Shown: positions 28,742 to 37,441 of the stretch, in pieces
How the letters are laid out: every line of letters begins with the position of its first letter
Position numbering within the stretch: position 1 is the stretch's first letter
Assembly: GCA_014055465.1 (NCBI GenBank)
Contig: WIAF01000002.1
Span: forward strand, 186,001 to 250,000
Length of the DNA: 64,000 nt
Direction: 5' to 3'
From: Nitrospira sp. CR1.1
GTDB taxonomy: Bacteria > Nitrospirota > Nitrospiria > Nitrospirales > Nitrospiraceae
Made by a program: the position numbers and the translations under genes
Notes under the pieces: generated by a model
What the model saw: the letters and a program-made list of their open reading frames with translations, nothing else
What the model was told of the DNA's origin: nothing
Database searches by the model: none

Positions 28742-29953
28742 ATGGCGGAAACAAAATCCCACATCGGGACACAGAATAAAAAGGGCCAGACTTACACAGA
28801 TGCATGGAAAATGATGCATGAAGCCCCTCGCAATCCGTCTTTTTATACCGGTAGCGAGGTCATCAAAGAAGCCTTGAGACGGGCAAGCTGCGATGTGATG
28901 ATTGCCTACCCCATCACCCCTCAGAGCGAAGCTGCGGCCCTTATCGGCGAGTTATTTGCTGAAGGGTATATCGGTGATTACTTCAGAGGAGAGAGCGAGT
29001 TCGCCGTCATGTCGCAATGCGCCGGAGCGGCATTCGGAGGGGCGCGAGTTTTCACGACCACAGCCGGACCGGGCACAATGCGCGCCATGGAAAACTTTCC
29101 CATGTGGGCTGGTGCGCGCCTTCCTATTCAAATGATCGTCACCTGCCGCGGCATCAACTCGCCGCTGTCGATTCAGCCGGATACTATTGAAATTTCGTAC
29201 CTCCTAAACACCGGCATGCTGGTTTGGCATGCAGAGACGGCCCAAGACTTCTTTGATTGGATCCTCAAAGGCTTCATGGTCTCTGAAGAACCGGAAGTAC
29301 ATTTGCCGCTAGCCTTGTGTTGCGATGGTTTCTTCGTGACCCACACCAAAGACGTCGTCAATCTGACACCGGCTGACATGTGCCTTCCCCCCTATGATCC
29401 ATACCGTTCCCCTGTGCCTTGCATGGACATGGAGTGCCCGCCCGTCCGCATGATGCGCGATCCTTTCATTATGAAGAGCAACTACATCAGTTATGCCACT
29501 CATGCTTCTTGGCAACAAGAAATTTGGGCAGCAATTGAGCGGTCGCGCAAACACACGATCAAGTGGATCAACGGTCTAATCGACACTGAAAACACCGATG
29601 CAGAGGTGGTCATTGTTGCCTCGGGTACCGCCGTGTCCCAAGGGCGAGAAGCGATCCGCCTGCTGGAAGACGAAGGTGTGCGTTGCGGTCTAATCAAGGT
29701 GAAATCGCTCCGCCCTTGGCCCGGAGAAGAGATTCGCGAAGCGACGAAGAATGCAAAACATATCTTTGTGCCTGAGTTTAATGTAACGGGATGGCTGGCA
29801 AAGGAAATTAAGGCCACTATTCCCAATAGTGATCGTGTCCATGCCGGTCCGCACGTCTGCGGCGGTATGACCATGCCACCTGAAATCATCGTCTCAGAGA
29901 TTAAGACAGCCCTTGGCCTGCGGTCTGAGTCGCTGGCGGGCAGAGGCAGCTGA
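28742..29953 (+). CDS. 2-oxoacid:ferredoxin oxidoreductase, alpha subunit
   Basis: The 403-residue alpha subunit carries the pyrimidine-binding and C-terminal domains of the enzyme. YPITPQSEAAALIGEL is the classic PorA motif, followed by FTTTAGPGTMRAMENFPMWAGARLP and INSPLSIQPD around the substrate site. The C-terminal part (from about residue 270, VVIVASGTAVSQGREAIRLLEDEG) is the transketolase-C-like domain. It cannot be decided from motifs alone whether pyruvate or 2-oxoglutarate is the substrate. AAAGGAGG precedes the ATG at good distance. Confidence 0.92.
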   Translation: MAETKSHIGTQNKKGQTYTDAWKMMHEAPRNPSFYTGSEVIKEALRRASCDVMIAYPITPQSEAAALIGELFAEGYIGDYFRGESEFAVMSQCAGAAFGGARVFTTTAGPGTMRAMENFPMWAGARLPIQMIVTCRGINSPLSIQPDTIEISYLLNTGMLVWHAETAQDFFDWILKGFMVSEEPEVHLPLALCCDGFFVTHTKDVVNLTPADMCLPPYDPYRSPVPCMDMECPPVRMMRDPFIMKSNYISYATHASWQQEIWAAIERSRKHTIKWINGLIDTENTDAEVVIVASGTAVSQGREAIRLLEDEGVRCGLIKVKSLRPWPGEEIREATKNAKHIFVPEFNVTGWLAKEIKATIPNSDRVHAGPHVCGGMTMPPEIIVSEIKTALGLRSESLAGRGS

Positions 29954-30024
29954 CATTGTCCCCTGTAATTACGCAGTGACCTGAGCCATCAAATTCGAGA
30001 TCGTTAAGCCTTGAGGAGGCATAC

Positions 30025-30927
30025 ATGAGCAAAGAGCGAATCAAAATTTCGCCGGATCTATATGACATCATGCCATCGGACTATCAGGATTTGGTCCAGA
30101 GCGCGACCTATGGCAAAGAAGACCGCGGTTGGAAGGATATTGGTACTTCAAAAGAATTGATTGAACAACATTCCTTGTGCGCCGGCTGCCCTGAATCCAT
30201 GGCATTCCGCTATATTTTGGCGTCCCTGCCTAATCCTGAAGATACAGTGATGGTTGGCTCTACGGGCTGCACCAGCCTGGTGTTTCCCATGGTGGCTGTA
30301 CACAACATTCATTCTCTCTTTGGTAACCAGAATGCGATTGCATCCGGCCTGAAGCGGGCGCTCAGCGTGCGCTTTCCGGATCGTGTGAAGGATGTGGTTG
30401 TGCTTGCTGGCGATGGCGCCACAGTTGACATCGGCCTCGACATGACCTTGCAGGCCTGGTTCCGCCAGGAAAAATTCACCACCATCTGCTTTGACAACGA
30501 GCTCTATGCCAATACTGGCGGCCAGGAAAGCGGCTTGATGCAAAAAGGATTCGTCGCCAAAATGGCTCCGGTTGGAAAACTGTTTGACAAGGTCCGTCTG
30601 CCTGAAATAGCACGGGAGTCTGGTTGTCATTACGTGGTAAACTGCACCGTGAGCAAGCCGTCACTGGTGGAAAAAGTCATACGGAACTCTGTTTTGATCG
30701 CACGTGAAATCGGCCCAACGTATATCCAGCTCTATACACCGTGCATTCTCGAAATCGGCAAGAACAGCATGGAAGGCCTTCAGGAAATGCGTGACTCTGA
30801 AAAGCCAACCGAGCGATTTGCCTACAAAGAGTATGTCAGCGAGCCGGCAAAGCAGTTCCTGGCAGAGTTGGCCGCAAAGGACAAGGAACGCAAAGCTGCT
30901 GCAAAGCAGCTCGCGGGAAAAGCCTAA
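30025..30927 (+). CDS. 2-oxoacid:ferredoxin oxidoreductase, beta subunit
   Basis: The 300-residue thiamine-diphosphate-binding subunit. The ThDP/Mg2+ motif is GDGATVDIGLDMTLQAW...NELYANTGGQESG. Cysteines in SLCAGCPESMAF, in GSTGCTSLVF and further on provide a [4Fe-4S] cluster in this family. A charged lysine-rich tail (AAKDKERKAAAKQLAGKA) closes the protein. It lies 71 bases after the alpha subunit, with TTGAGGAGG as ribosome site. Confidence 0.93.
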   Translation: MSKERIKISPDLYDIMPSDYQDLVQSATYGKEDRGWKDIGTSKELIEQHSLCAGCPESMAFRYILASLPNPEDTVMVGSTGCTSLVFPMVAVHNIHSLFGNQNAIASGLKRALSVRFPDRVKDVVVLAGDGATVDIGLDMTLQAWFRQEKFTTICFDNELYANTGGQESGLMQKGFVAKMAPVGKLFDKVRLPEIARESGCHYVVNCTVSKPSLVEKVIRNSVLIAREIGPTYIQLYTPCILEIGKNSMEGLQEMRDSEKPTERFAYKEYVSEPAKQFLAELAAKDKERKAAAKQLAGKA

Positions 30928-30944
30928 GGAACCGGAGGTCGTTC

Positions 30945-31652
30945 ATGATTAAGAAAAGACTGAACATTCGTATGTCCGGATTAGGTGGTCAGGGAGCCGT
31001 GACGGCCGCCCATGTGATGGCCATGGCCGCCAATAAGGATGGAAAATTCTCTATTTCAAATCCCTTCTTTGGCGCCGAAAAACGTATGGCACCGGCGGAA
31101 AGCTATTGCCGGATCGGGATTGAGCGGATTTACGATCGAGGAGAACTGGTATTTCCGGATGTCATCGAAGTATTTCATCCTCAGGTCATTACGATGGGCA
31201 AAAGTTATACAATGCCCTTCTATTCCGGCGTAAAAGAAGGTGGAGTCGTAATTATCAACTCCGCACAACCCCTTCTCTCAGAAGAAGACATTACTCGGCT
31301 CAAAGATTTGAACGTATCCCTGTTTTATATCGCGGGGACCGAGCTTGCGATTGAAGTTGCAGGGACCGAACTTTCCACAAACATGTCGATGATCGGGTCG
31401 GTGGCGGGCATCACCAAATGCGTCTCGATGGAAGCTCTCGACGGTGCTTTGCAGGAACGGTTTGGAAAGAAATTTGTCGCATCCGGCGGAACGGCCTCAT
31501 TGGACGAAGCCATCAAGAAAAAGTTCGCCAAAAAAGAAATGCTGCTGGCCAAAAATTTGGCGACGGTCAAGCGAGCATACGAGATCGCAAGCGAATGGGC
31601 CGAAAAAAATAAGGTCGAGTTGCGGGTCGGTAATCCTGCCGTTGCGGCTTAA
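30945..31652 (+). CDS. 2-oxoacid:ferredoxin oxidoreductase, gamma subunit
   Basis: The 235-residue gamma subunit, which contributes the CoA-binding region, begins with the family signature MSGLGGQGAVTAAHVMAMAA and has FFGAEKRMAPAESYCRIG. It ends with a predicted helical tail. It lies 17 bases after the beta gene with ACCGGAGGTC as ribosome site, and is followed by the ferredoxin-like subunit. Confidence 0.93.
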   Translation: MIKKRLNIRMSGLGGQGAVTAAHVMAMAANKDGKFSISNPFFGAEKRMAPAESYCRIGIERIYDRGELVFPDVIEVFHPQVITMGKSYTMPFYSGVKEGGVVIINSAQPLLSEEDITRLKDLNVSLFYIAGTELAIEVAGTELSTNMSMIGSVAGITKCVSMEALDGALQERFGKKFVASGGTASLDEAIKKKFAKKEMLLAKNLATVKRAYEIASEWAEKNKVELRVGNPAVAA

Positions 31653-31675
31653 CGAGAGAGAAGGAACCACGTCGC

Positions 31676-31954
31676 ATGTATAACGTAGCGCAAGTTATCG
31701 ACGAGAAGTGCGTGGCCAAGAAGGGCTGTCGACTGTGCATCATGTATTGCCCTGAGGCCAACTGCTTGGATCTCAACGTCACCAAGATGGTCGCAGAAGT
31801 CACGATTGATCGCTGTAAAGGTTGCGAGCTTTGCGTCGTCGTCTGCAATGCGGCCAAACACGAAGCGATCGAAATGCAAGCCGTCAGCGCCACGGGGCAG
31901 CTGATGAGCCACAAGGGCGAGTCCGCAGGCCTCGGGCAAGCCTACCAAGGGTAA
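31676..31954 (+). CDS. 2-oxoacid:ferredoxin oxidoreductase, delta (ferredoxin) subunit
   Basis: A 92-residue ferredoxin domain with two cysteine clusters: C-x5-CRLCIMYC-P in the first half and CKGCELCVVVC in the second, enough for two [4Fe-4S] clusters that carry electrons to or from the catalytic beta subunit. It is the last gene of the operon, so the order is epsilon-alpha-beta-gamma-delta. A perfect terminator follows 22 bases later. Confidence 0.93.
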   Translation: MYNVAQVIDEKCVAKKGCRLCIMYCPEANCLDLNVTKMVAEVTIDRCKGCELCVVVCNAAKHEAIEMQAVSATGQLMSHKGESAGLGQAYQG

Positions 31955-31975
31955 GCAAGCACTTCGTCTCACAAA

Positions 31976-32006
31976 CCCCATAGCGTCCTGCGCTATGGGG
32001 TTTTTT
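31976..32006 (+). terminator. Rho-independent terminator of the oxidoreductase operon
   Basis: CCCCATAGCG and CGCTATGGGG form a 10-bp stem with a 5-base loop followed by six T residues. Confidence 0.95.
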
Positions 32007-32033
32007 CTTGAGATGCGCACCTGGGGAGATCCA

Positions 32034-32300
32034 ATGGAAGAAGACAACGTACTCGATGAACTCCTCCGAAACATAGCCGCCCTGTTGAACGAATATCCCA
32101 AGGCTATTGAGCGGCGAGCTGCTGTCATACACGCGAGCGGGAAGGACCCTGAATTAGCAGAAAAGCTTGTCAAAGCTGCAGACACGATGCGGGACAGCGG
32201 GAATCTCTATCTCACATGGGCAAAACATTTCGCCGCACAGGCGGAAGGCAATACAGATGCGTCATCGGACGAAGACGAAACTGATGATTTTGGCATCTAA
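32034..32300 (+). CDS. Hypothetical 88-residue acidic protein
   Basis: A small helical, acidic protein starting MEEDNVLDELLRNIAALLNEYPKA and ending in an acidic tail rich in Asp and Glu (SSDEDETDDFGI). ATG 32034 is chosen because GGGAG lies just upstream; a longer frame from 31995 would begin inside the preceding terminator. No family is recognised. It stands between the oxidoreductase terminator and tRNA-Asn. Confidence 0.65.
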   Translation: MEEDNVLDELLRNIAALLNEYPKAIERRAAVIHASGKDPELAEKLVKAADTMRDSGNLYLTWAKHFAAQAEGNTDASSDEDETDDFGI

Positions 32301-32331
32301 AAAAGTCTCCCCCTTCGCTCTTCAGTTTTGC

Positions 32332-32337
32332 TAGAAT
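32332..32337 (+). promoter_or_regulatory. Extended -10 element for tRNA-Asn
   Basis: TTTTGCTAGAAT contains a TGN extension followed by TAGAAT, 28 bases before the tRNA. No good -35 hexamer is seen at normal spacing. Confidence 0.5.
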
Positions 32338-32364
32338 ACCGACGCTTGTTAACCATATCCTCGT

Positions 32365-32440
32365 TCCCCGGTAGCTCAGTTGGTAGAGCAGCCGGCTGTT
32401 AACCGGCTGGTCGCAGGTTCGAGTCCTGCCCGGGGAGCCA
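32365..32440 (+). tRNA. tRNA-Asn (GTT)
   Basis: Acceptor TCCCCGG/CCGGGGA, D arm GCTC..GAGC, anticodon arm CCGGC-TGTTAAC-CGGCT-type with anticodon GTT, T arm GCAGG-TTCGAGT-CCTGC, discriminator G and encoded CCA are all present in 76 bases. Confidence 0.97.
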
Positions 32441-32455
32441 ATCTAGAAACATAAA

Positions 32456-32486
32456 GGGGGCTGACGGTGTGCTACCGGAATCCCCC
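32456..32486 (-). terminator. Possible bidirectional terminator
   Basis: GGGGG...CGGT-loop-ACCG...CCCCC can fold into an interrupted hairpin between tRNA-Asn and the convergent aldolase gene. The T tract is weak on both strands (TTTATGTTT on the minus strand). Confidence 0.4.
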
Positions 32487-32531
32487 CCTCTCTATCCATA
32501 ACGTTTGCCGTACCGCTTGCGTTTGAGATCT

Positions 32532-33158
32532 TCATCGACTAATTGATCGTGCAGCCACGCCACTCTTCAACACGATTTCACAAATGTGATCGAGCCGCTC
32601 GATGTGTTCATAGGCTGCCCACGGATCTATTGCCACGGCGCACACGCCGTGATTCGTTTGCCCCACAATGTCGTATTCCAACGTTCCGTCCTTTCTCAGC
32701 CCTAAACATTCCGCCGTCACATCGGCTAAATCTCGGGATAACGCGGGTAGCGCCGGAACGGTTCGGCCGACACGCGTATAGCGCGATATCTCAGGGAACT
32801 CGGCACTCATGGCCTGCAAATCGATTCCCGCATACATCGCTGCTACGATATGGGTCGAGTGAACATGGACAACTGTGCGAGTTTTTTTGGTATCCCGCTG
32901 GAGATTCCAATGCATCCAGAGCTCTCCAGAAGGCTGCTGCCCATCTCGTACATTTGGCACCAAGTGGCCGGTTGCAGGATCGGTCACGACCTCCAGTCGT
33001 ACCACGTGTTCCGGGTGAACAATGGTCTTCCGCCACCCTGACGGTGTGATATATAGGTATTTCCCATCCCGTTTCCGCATGCTGATGTTTCCGTCTCTCG
33101 TAGTGATCCAGCCCCGCTCATACACCCGCCTCATCACATCGCCGATCGCCGTCAGCAT
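32532..33158 (-). CDS. Class II aldolase/adducin family protein
   Basis: A 208-residue zinc enzyme of the family that includes L-fuculose-phosphate aldolase, L-ribulose-5-phosphate epimerase and methylthioribulose-phosphate dehydratase. DGNISMRKRDGKYLYITPSG is the phosphate-binding region, PSGELWMHW holds the catalytic Glu, HVHSTH gives two zinc histidines and the third is in TNHGVCAVA. The exact sugar or thio-sugar substrate cannot be told. It stands alone between tRNA-Asn and the divergent hydrolase. Confidence 0.87.
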   Translation of the reverse strand: MLTAIGDVMRRVYERGWITTRDGNISMRKRDGKYLYITPSGWRKTIVHPEHVVRLEVVTDPATGHLVPNVRDGQQPSGELWMHWNLQRDTKKTRTVVHVHSTHIVAAMYAGIDLQAMSAEFPEISRYTRVGRTVPALPALSRDLADVTAECLGLRKDGTLEYDIVGQTNHGVCAVAIDPWAAYEHIERLDHICEIVLKSGVAARSISR

Positions 33159-33301
33159 AGCTGCCTCCCTTCAGAAACAGAGATCCAGCATCTGTTATCG
33201 GTTGCTTGCTTGCAGCCCTTGAGCAGGACAGGACGGTCTTTAGCAGGAGAGGCAGAATTGAGTTGGGCAGTAGATTGTTATTTGGTTATGATGACTCTCG
33301 T

Positions 33302-34285
33302 ATGATTAGCCAGGATGGATTTCATCCCGCGTTTCTGCTCCAAAACCCGCATCTGATGACGCTGATTCCCCGTTATTGGCCTCGCCCGGGATGGAAACAG
33401 GATCTGCCCCACAGTGAACGTCGCTTTACGACTCAGCCCGGCACCCAACTGCTCGGAATTTGTCACTGGCAGACGGTCCCCGGGACGTCACCTACTGTCG
33501 TGTTAGTACATGGCCTCGAAGGGTCCGCTGATTCACACTATATGCTCGGGATGGCGACGAAGGCTTTCCGCGCAGGATTTAATGTCATCCGGATGAATCA
33601 GCGCACCTGCGGGGGCACAGATCACCTGACCCCGACTCTGTATAACAGCGGACTCAGCAATGATTACCGGGCCATCTTGCAAGACTTACGTGAGCGAAAT
33701 GGCCTCGGCCGTATCTGGCTCGTCGGATACTCGATGGGGGGAAATCTCGTGCTCAAGGCAGCAGGGGAACTGCAACGATCGGAAGAGGCCCTTGCAGGCG
33801 TGGTGGCTGTCAGTCCCAACATCGACCCCACGCAGTGCGTAGCCGCCCTGGAGCAGCCGAGGAATTGGCTTTATCATGCGCACTTCCTCTCGAATCTCAA
33901 AGCCCGGGTACAACGGAAAGCCGTTCTTTTTCCAGGCCAATGGAATCTCTCGCCCTTGCGCTCGATGAGGACGATTACTCAGTTCGACGACACGTACACC
34001 GCGCGCGACGGAGGCTATCGGGATGCCCCGGATTATTACGATCGAGCAGGCGCGCGTCACGTGTTGTCAGAAATCGCGGTGCCGACGCTGATTATCACCG
34101 CCCAGGATGACCCCTTCATTCCGGCATCGATGTTCGAGACGCCGGGAATCAGACACAATCACCATATTACATTGGCGATGCTACGTCACGGCGGGCACTG
34201 TGGATTTTTCCAGAAACGTCGGTCGGGAGAAGACCGGTTTTGGGCGGAAAACAGAATTGTCGAATGGCTGTCCTCGCGATTATGA
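33302..34285 (+). CDS. YheT-like alpha/beta hydrolase
   Basis: A 327-residue cytoplasmic alpha/beta hydrolase. The oxyanion strand VVLVHGLEGSADSHYM, the nucleophile elbow GYSMGG and the C-terminal Asp (ITAQDDPFIP) and His (GGHCGFF) give a complete triad. RMNQRTCGGTDHLTPTLYNSG is typical of the YheT/embryogenesis-associated EMB8 family, whose substrates are mostly unknown. ATG 33302 is chosen by where conservation begins (GFHPAFLLQNPHLMT); no good ribosome site is visible, and upstream in-frame starts to 33206 remain possible. Confidence 0.87.
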   Translation: MISQDGFHPAFLLQNPHLMTLIPRYWPRPGWKQDLPHSERRFTTQPGTQLLGICHWQTVPGTSPTVVLVHGLEGSADSHYMLGMATKAFRAGFNVIRMNQRTCGGTDHLTPTLYNSGLSNDYRAILQDLRERNGLGRIWLVGYSMGGNLVLKAAGELQRSEEALAGVVAVSPNIDPTQCVAALEQPRNWLYHAHFLSNLKARVQRKAVLFPGQWNLSPLRSMRTITQFDDTYTARDGGYRDAPDYYDRAGARHVLSEIAVPTLIITAQDDPFIPASMFETPGIRHNHHITLAMLRHGGHCGFFQKRRSGEDRFWAENRIVEWLSSRL

Positions 34286-34399
34286 CCTGAGCCACACGGC
34301 CGCCGTCTCACAAGCCAAGGCCCAGGGCGAACACGCCCGTGACCTGTGCCTCAACATGAAATAGGCGAATCCACAGTCAGGAAGCAAACGCGGCTCCCC

Positions 34400-37300
34400 T
34401 CATGTCCGGGTTTTAAGAGACGCGTCCGGCTTGCTGAACTGTTCCTCCAAACCCAGATGCGGCCTGGCCAGAAATGCTCCCGCAAGTTTTCGACCGTCAT
34501 CATGGATCGGCTGAGCCGCCTGCCACTCCGCCATCGGCGGGTTCACGGGAAGGCTGACCATGAACTTGGTGCCATGCCCCACCTCGCTGAACACTTCCAC
34601 ATAGCCGCCGTGCTCCTGAACAATTTGATGAGCAATGGTCAAACCCAGCCCGGTTCCCTCACGTTCACCGCTTTCATGCTTGGTGGTATAAAACGGATCA
34701 AAAATATGATCCAAATCGTGCGGTTCGATCCCCGGCCCGCTGTCCTCCACCTCGATCTGAACCCACGGCTCGTTCACAGGCTTGACGAGTTTTCGTGTAC
34801 GGACAGAGAGACGGCCGCCCTGTTCGCCTCCGATGGCTTCCATGGCGTTGATGAATAAATTGAGCAACACCTGCTTGATCTGCTGCCGATCCAGCTTAAC
34901 GTAGGGCAACTCTGGCGCGAGTTCCTTCTGAATAGTAATGGCTTTGCTACTCGCCTTCACCTCGACAAAATACAGACAGGAGGAAACCACATCGTTCAAG
35001 CTCTCTTGCGTCAGCTTCGGTGTCATATACCGCGCATAGTCCAGAATCTCGTGCACCAGCCGTTCAATCCGCTCGACGTCCTCACACACCACCTGACTAA
35101 ACTGCTCCATGAATTCCACATCATCCCGCCGGTCGGGAGCCAGCTGAACGAATGTTTTAATGGAGGTCAGTGGATTCCGGATCTCGTGAGCGAACCCTCC
35201 GGCCATGGTTTCCAAGGACCGGAGCCGGTCGGTACGGCGCATCAACAACTGCGATCGCCGCAGGTCCTCATACAGCAGCGCGTTATCAATCGCGATCGCC
35301 GCATGTTGCGCCAACGTTTTGAGCAGAGCTAATTCTTCCGTCGAATACATGCCATGATTCGCCCGCCGTCCCAAATTACAGAATCCGACCAGCCGTTCCT
35401 TGCTGATTAGGGGAATACAGACTTCTGATTCCAAGCCTTTCAACGTGTCCAGCAATCGCAGGTAGTCGGTATCGGCCTTATCATACTCAATTTCCTCTCG
35501 GACGAGGGCGGTTTCGGTTCGCAACAAGGCTCGCGGGAATTCGCTCTCCATCTTGATGGGAGGGACAATCACATCTCTCGTCACAAACCCATAGGAAGCC
35601 GTCAAACTGTAGACCCCCTGCTCCTTGTCGAGCACATACACTGACGCGGTCTTAATGTTCATGACACGGGCCAGCGTTTGCACGATTTCCTTCGTGAGCG
35701 ATTTGAGTTCAAGGATCGCCACGAGAGACTTGGAGAATTGCACCAGTGTGTCGTACGCATCGTATCGTTCTCGAAAGAGCGTCTGCCCGATCGCACGCTC
35801 CACACCTTTTTGCAGGTTAGCCAACCCACTCGACACAATCACAAATAGCCCGAAGAGCACGCCTGCAAGCAGATAGTGGAACGTGCCGGTGAAAATTCGT
35901 ATAACGAGCAGAATGATCATATAGGCCGGAATCAGGCCCGCGAGCTTGATCGATAACATGACTTTCGGCCTGCTCGGCACGAACGAGATATCCATCAGTT
36001 CGTATCGTGCGATTGCGTAGGCGACAACCGTGACACACAGTCCTGCCAGCAGGTAGCCGACCGGATAGAATCCCACGCCATAGTTCTGCAGGAAATCGAG
36101 GGAGGCCAGGAACCCCAGCGAGAGCGCCACGAAGGTATATTTCAGTTGGGCGCTTAGAAGAGGAGCGGACGACTGATGGTGCCGATAGCCCTGATAGAGT
36201 CGATAGACCGTCAGACCGCCGCCCGACACCACGTAGGCGACCAGCCATGGGTGGAGCACGCCGGCCTTAGGATACCGACCCCAATAATAGAGGTACTGAC
36301 CATCCACCAGATAGGTCGTGAACAAGAGACTCCAGAACAACCCGCCGATGGCATAATTCCAGAGAATCAGCCGATCCTGCACAGCCCCTGCGGCAAGCCT
36401 CTGCGCAAAGTGATAGGTCAACGCCGGCAGAAACACGACGCCCGTATAAATCACCCGCACCCAGAGCAGGGCTTCTTCTTCGTGGGAAGCCGAGAACAGC
36501 ATGAAGCAGCCGAACAGCCAGAGGCAGGCCGCGCCGCATACGGCGCTAAAAATAGTATTTGAGGAGGAGCGAGGATTATTACTGAGTACCCACAAGGCAC
36601 AGATCAGAAACAGGGTTCCGGCTAATAACGGAGGGGTGGAATGTCCTGTCGCGCGATTGCTGAGCACCGCGCCGATGGAAGTCGCCACCACGATGATGGC
36701 GAGCACGATGGCATATCCCAGCCCCTTGTTCAGGACGACGCTGATATTCATCAGGCGATACCGAACGATCGTATAGGCCATCAGAGCGGTATACATCGTG
36801 ATGAGTACTGTGCCGTACGGCAATAGCGGCACGCCGTACCACAGCGGGAAATTCGTCGCGCCGCCCGCATAGCCGATGACGCTGGCCGCCAGCATGTAGG
36901 CATATTGATGGCGTCGGATCCCGTTGGCATCTCGAAGCGCCACACCCACGAGCGAGGTCGCGTAGATCACATACCAGAGGAAATAGGCGAGAAACGGATG
37001 GAAGAATGGGCCCGGAACGGGCCAGAAGGAGAAGGACATCGCCGGATGCACCTCTGCCACCAACCAGGGGGTCGTATCGGCTAACAGGAAGAATCCGGCT
37101 AATCCGTACCCAACCTTCAGCGCTCTGTCATGGCGAGCCGCTATGTCGAGAAACGTCACCGTGTGGTGAAAATACAGAATGGGGATGAGCGACGCGCCGG
37201 CCATAACCAGGCGCAACAGGCTCAGCGCGAGGTCCTTCGACTCCGCAAGCTGCCACCCGCAGTAAAACATGCTCCAGAAGGCAATGCTCAGACAGTACAG

Positions 37301-37408
37301 CCCGTAGATCCGGTTGCGCGCTGCGGCAGGATCCCGGAAATAGACGAACATTCCGAGCCCTGCCGCAGCCAACGCATTGACCAGCGCGCTGAATGCGAGC
37401 ACTTTCAT
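34400..37408 (-). CDS. Histidine kinase with duplicated membrane sensor and GAF domain
   Basis: A 1002-residue sensor kinase. Residues 1-225 and about 255-475 are two related multi-helix membrane modules that end in near-identical motifs, RYRLMNIS (216-223) and RYELMDIS (468-475). Two more helices (about 485-530) lead into a GAF domain (565-710). A HisKA domain follows with the phospho-accepting His741 in FAHEIRNPLTS, then an HATPase domain with the N box near 850 (NLFINAMEA), DSGPGIE and GTGLGL. No receiver domain is attached and no response regulator gene is adjacent. It starts 34 bases after the PilZ fusion gene and is very likely co-transcribed with it. Confidence 0.9.
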   Translation of the reverse strand: MKVLAFSALVNALAAAGLGMFVYFRDPAAARNRIYGLYCLSIAFWSMFYCGWQLAESKDLALSLLRLVMAGASLIPILYFHHTVTFLDIAARHDRALKVGYGLAGFFLLADTTPWLVAEVHPAMSFSFWPVPGPFFHPFLAYFLWYVIYATSLVGVALRDANGIRRHQYAYMLAASVIGYAGGATNFPLWYGVPLLPYGTVLITMYTALMAYTIVRYRLMNISVVLNKGLGYAIVLAIIVVATSIGAVLSNRATGHSTPPLLAGTLFLICALWVLSNNPRSSSNTIFSAVCGAACLWLFGCFMLFSASHEEEALLWVRVIYTGVVFLPALTYHFAQRLAAGAVQDRLILWNYAIGGLFWSLLFTTYLVDGQYLYYWGRYPKAGVLHPWLVAYVVSGGGLTVYRLYQGYRHHQSSAPLLSAQLKYTFVALSLGFLASLDFLQNYGVGFYPVGYLLAGLCVTVVAYAIARYELMDISFVPSRPKVMLSIKLAGLIPAYMIILLVIRIFTGTFHYLLAGVLFGLFVIVSSGLANLQKGVERAIGQTLFRERYDAYDTLVQFSKSLVAILELKSLTKEIVQTLARVMNIKTASVYVLDKEQGVYSLTASYGFVTRDVIVPPIKMESEFPRALLRTETALVREEIEYDKADTDYLRLLDTLKGLESEVCIPLISKERLVGFCNLGRRANHGMYSTEELALLKTLAQHAAIAIDNALLYEDLRRSQLLMRRTDRLRSLETMAGGFAHEIRNPLTSIKTFVQLAPDRRDDVEFMEQFSQVVCEDVERIERLVHEILDYARYMTPKLTQESLNDVVSSCLYFVEVKASSKAITIQKELAPELPYVKLDRQQIKQVLLNLFINAMEAIGGEQGGRLSVRTRKLVKPVNEPWVQIEVEDSGPGIEPHDLDHIFDPFYTTKHESGEREGTGLGLTIAHQIVQEHGGYVEVFSEVGHGTKFMVSLPVNPPMAEWQAAQPIHDDGRKLAGAFLARPHLGLEEQFSKPDASLKTRT

Positions 37409-37441
37409 ATCAGGTACTCTGGGAGGGACTGAGCCGTGTCA

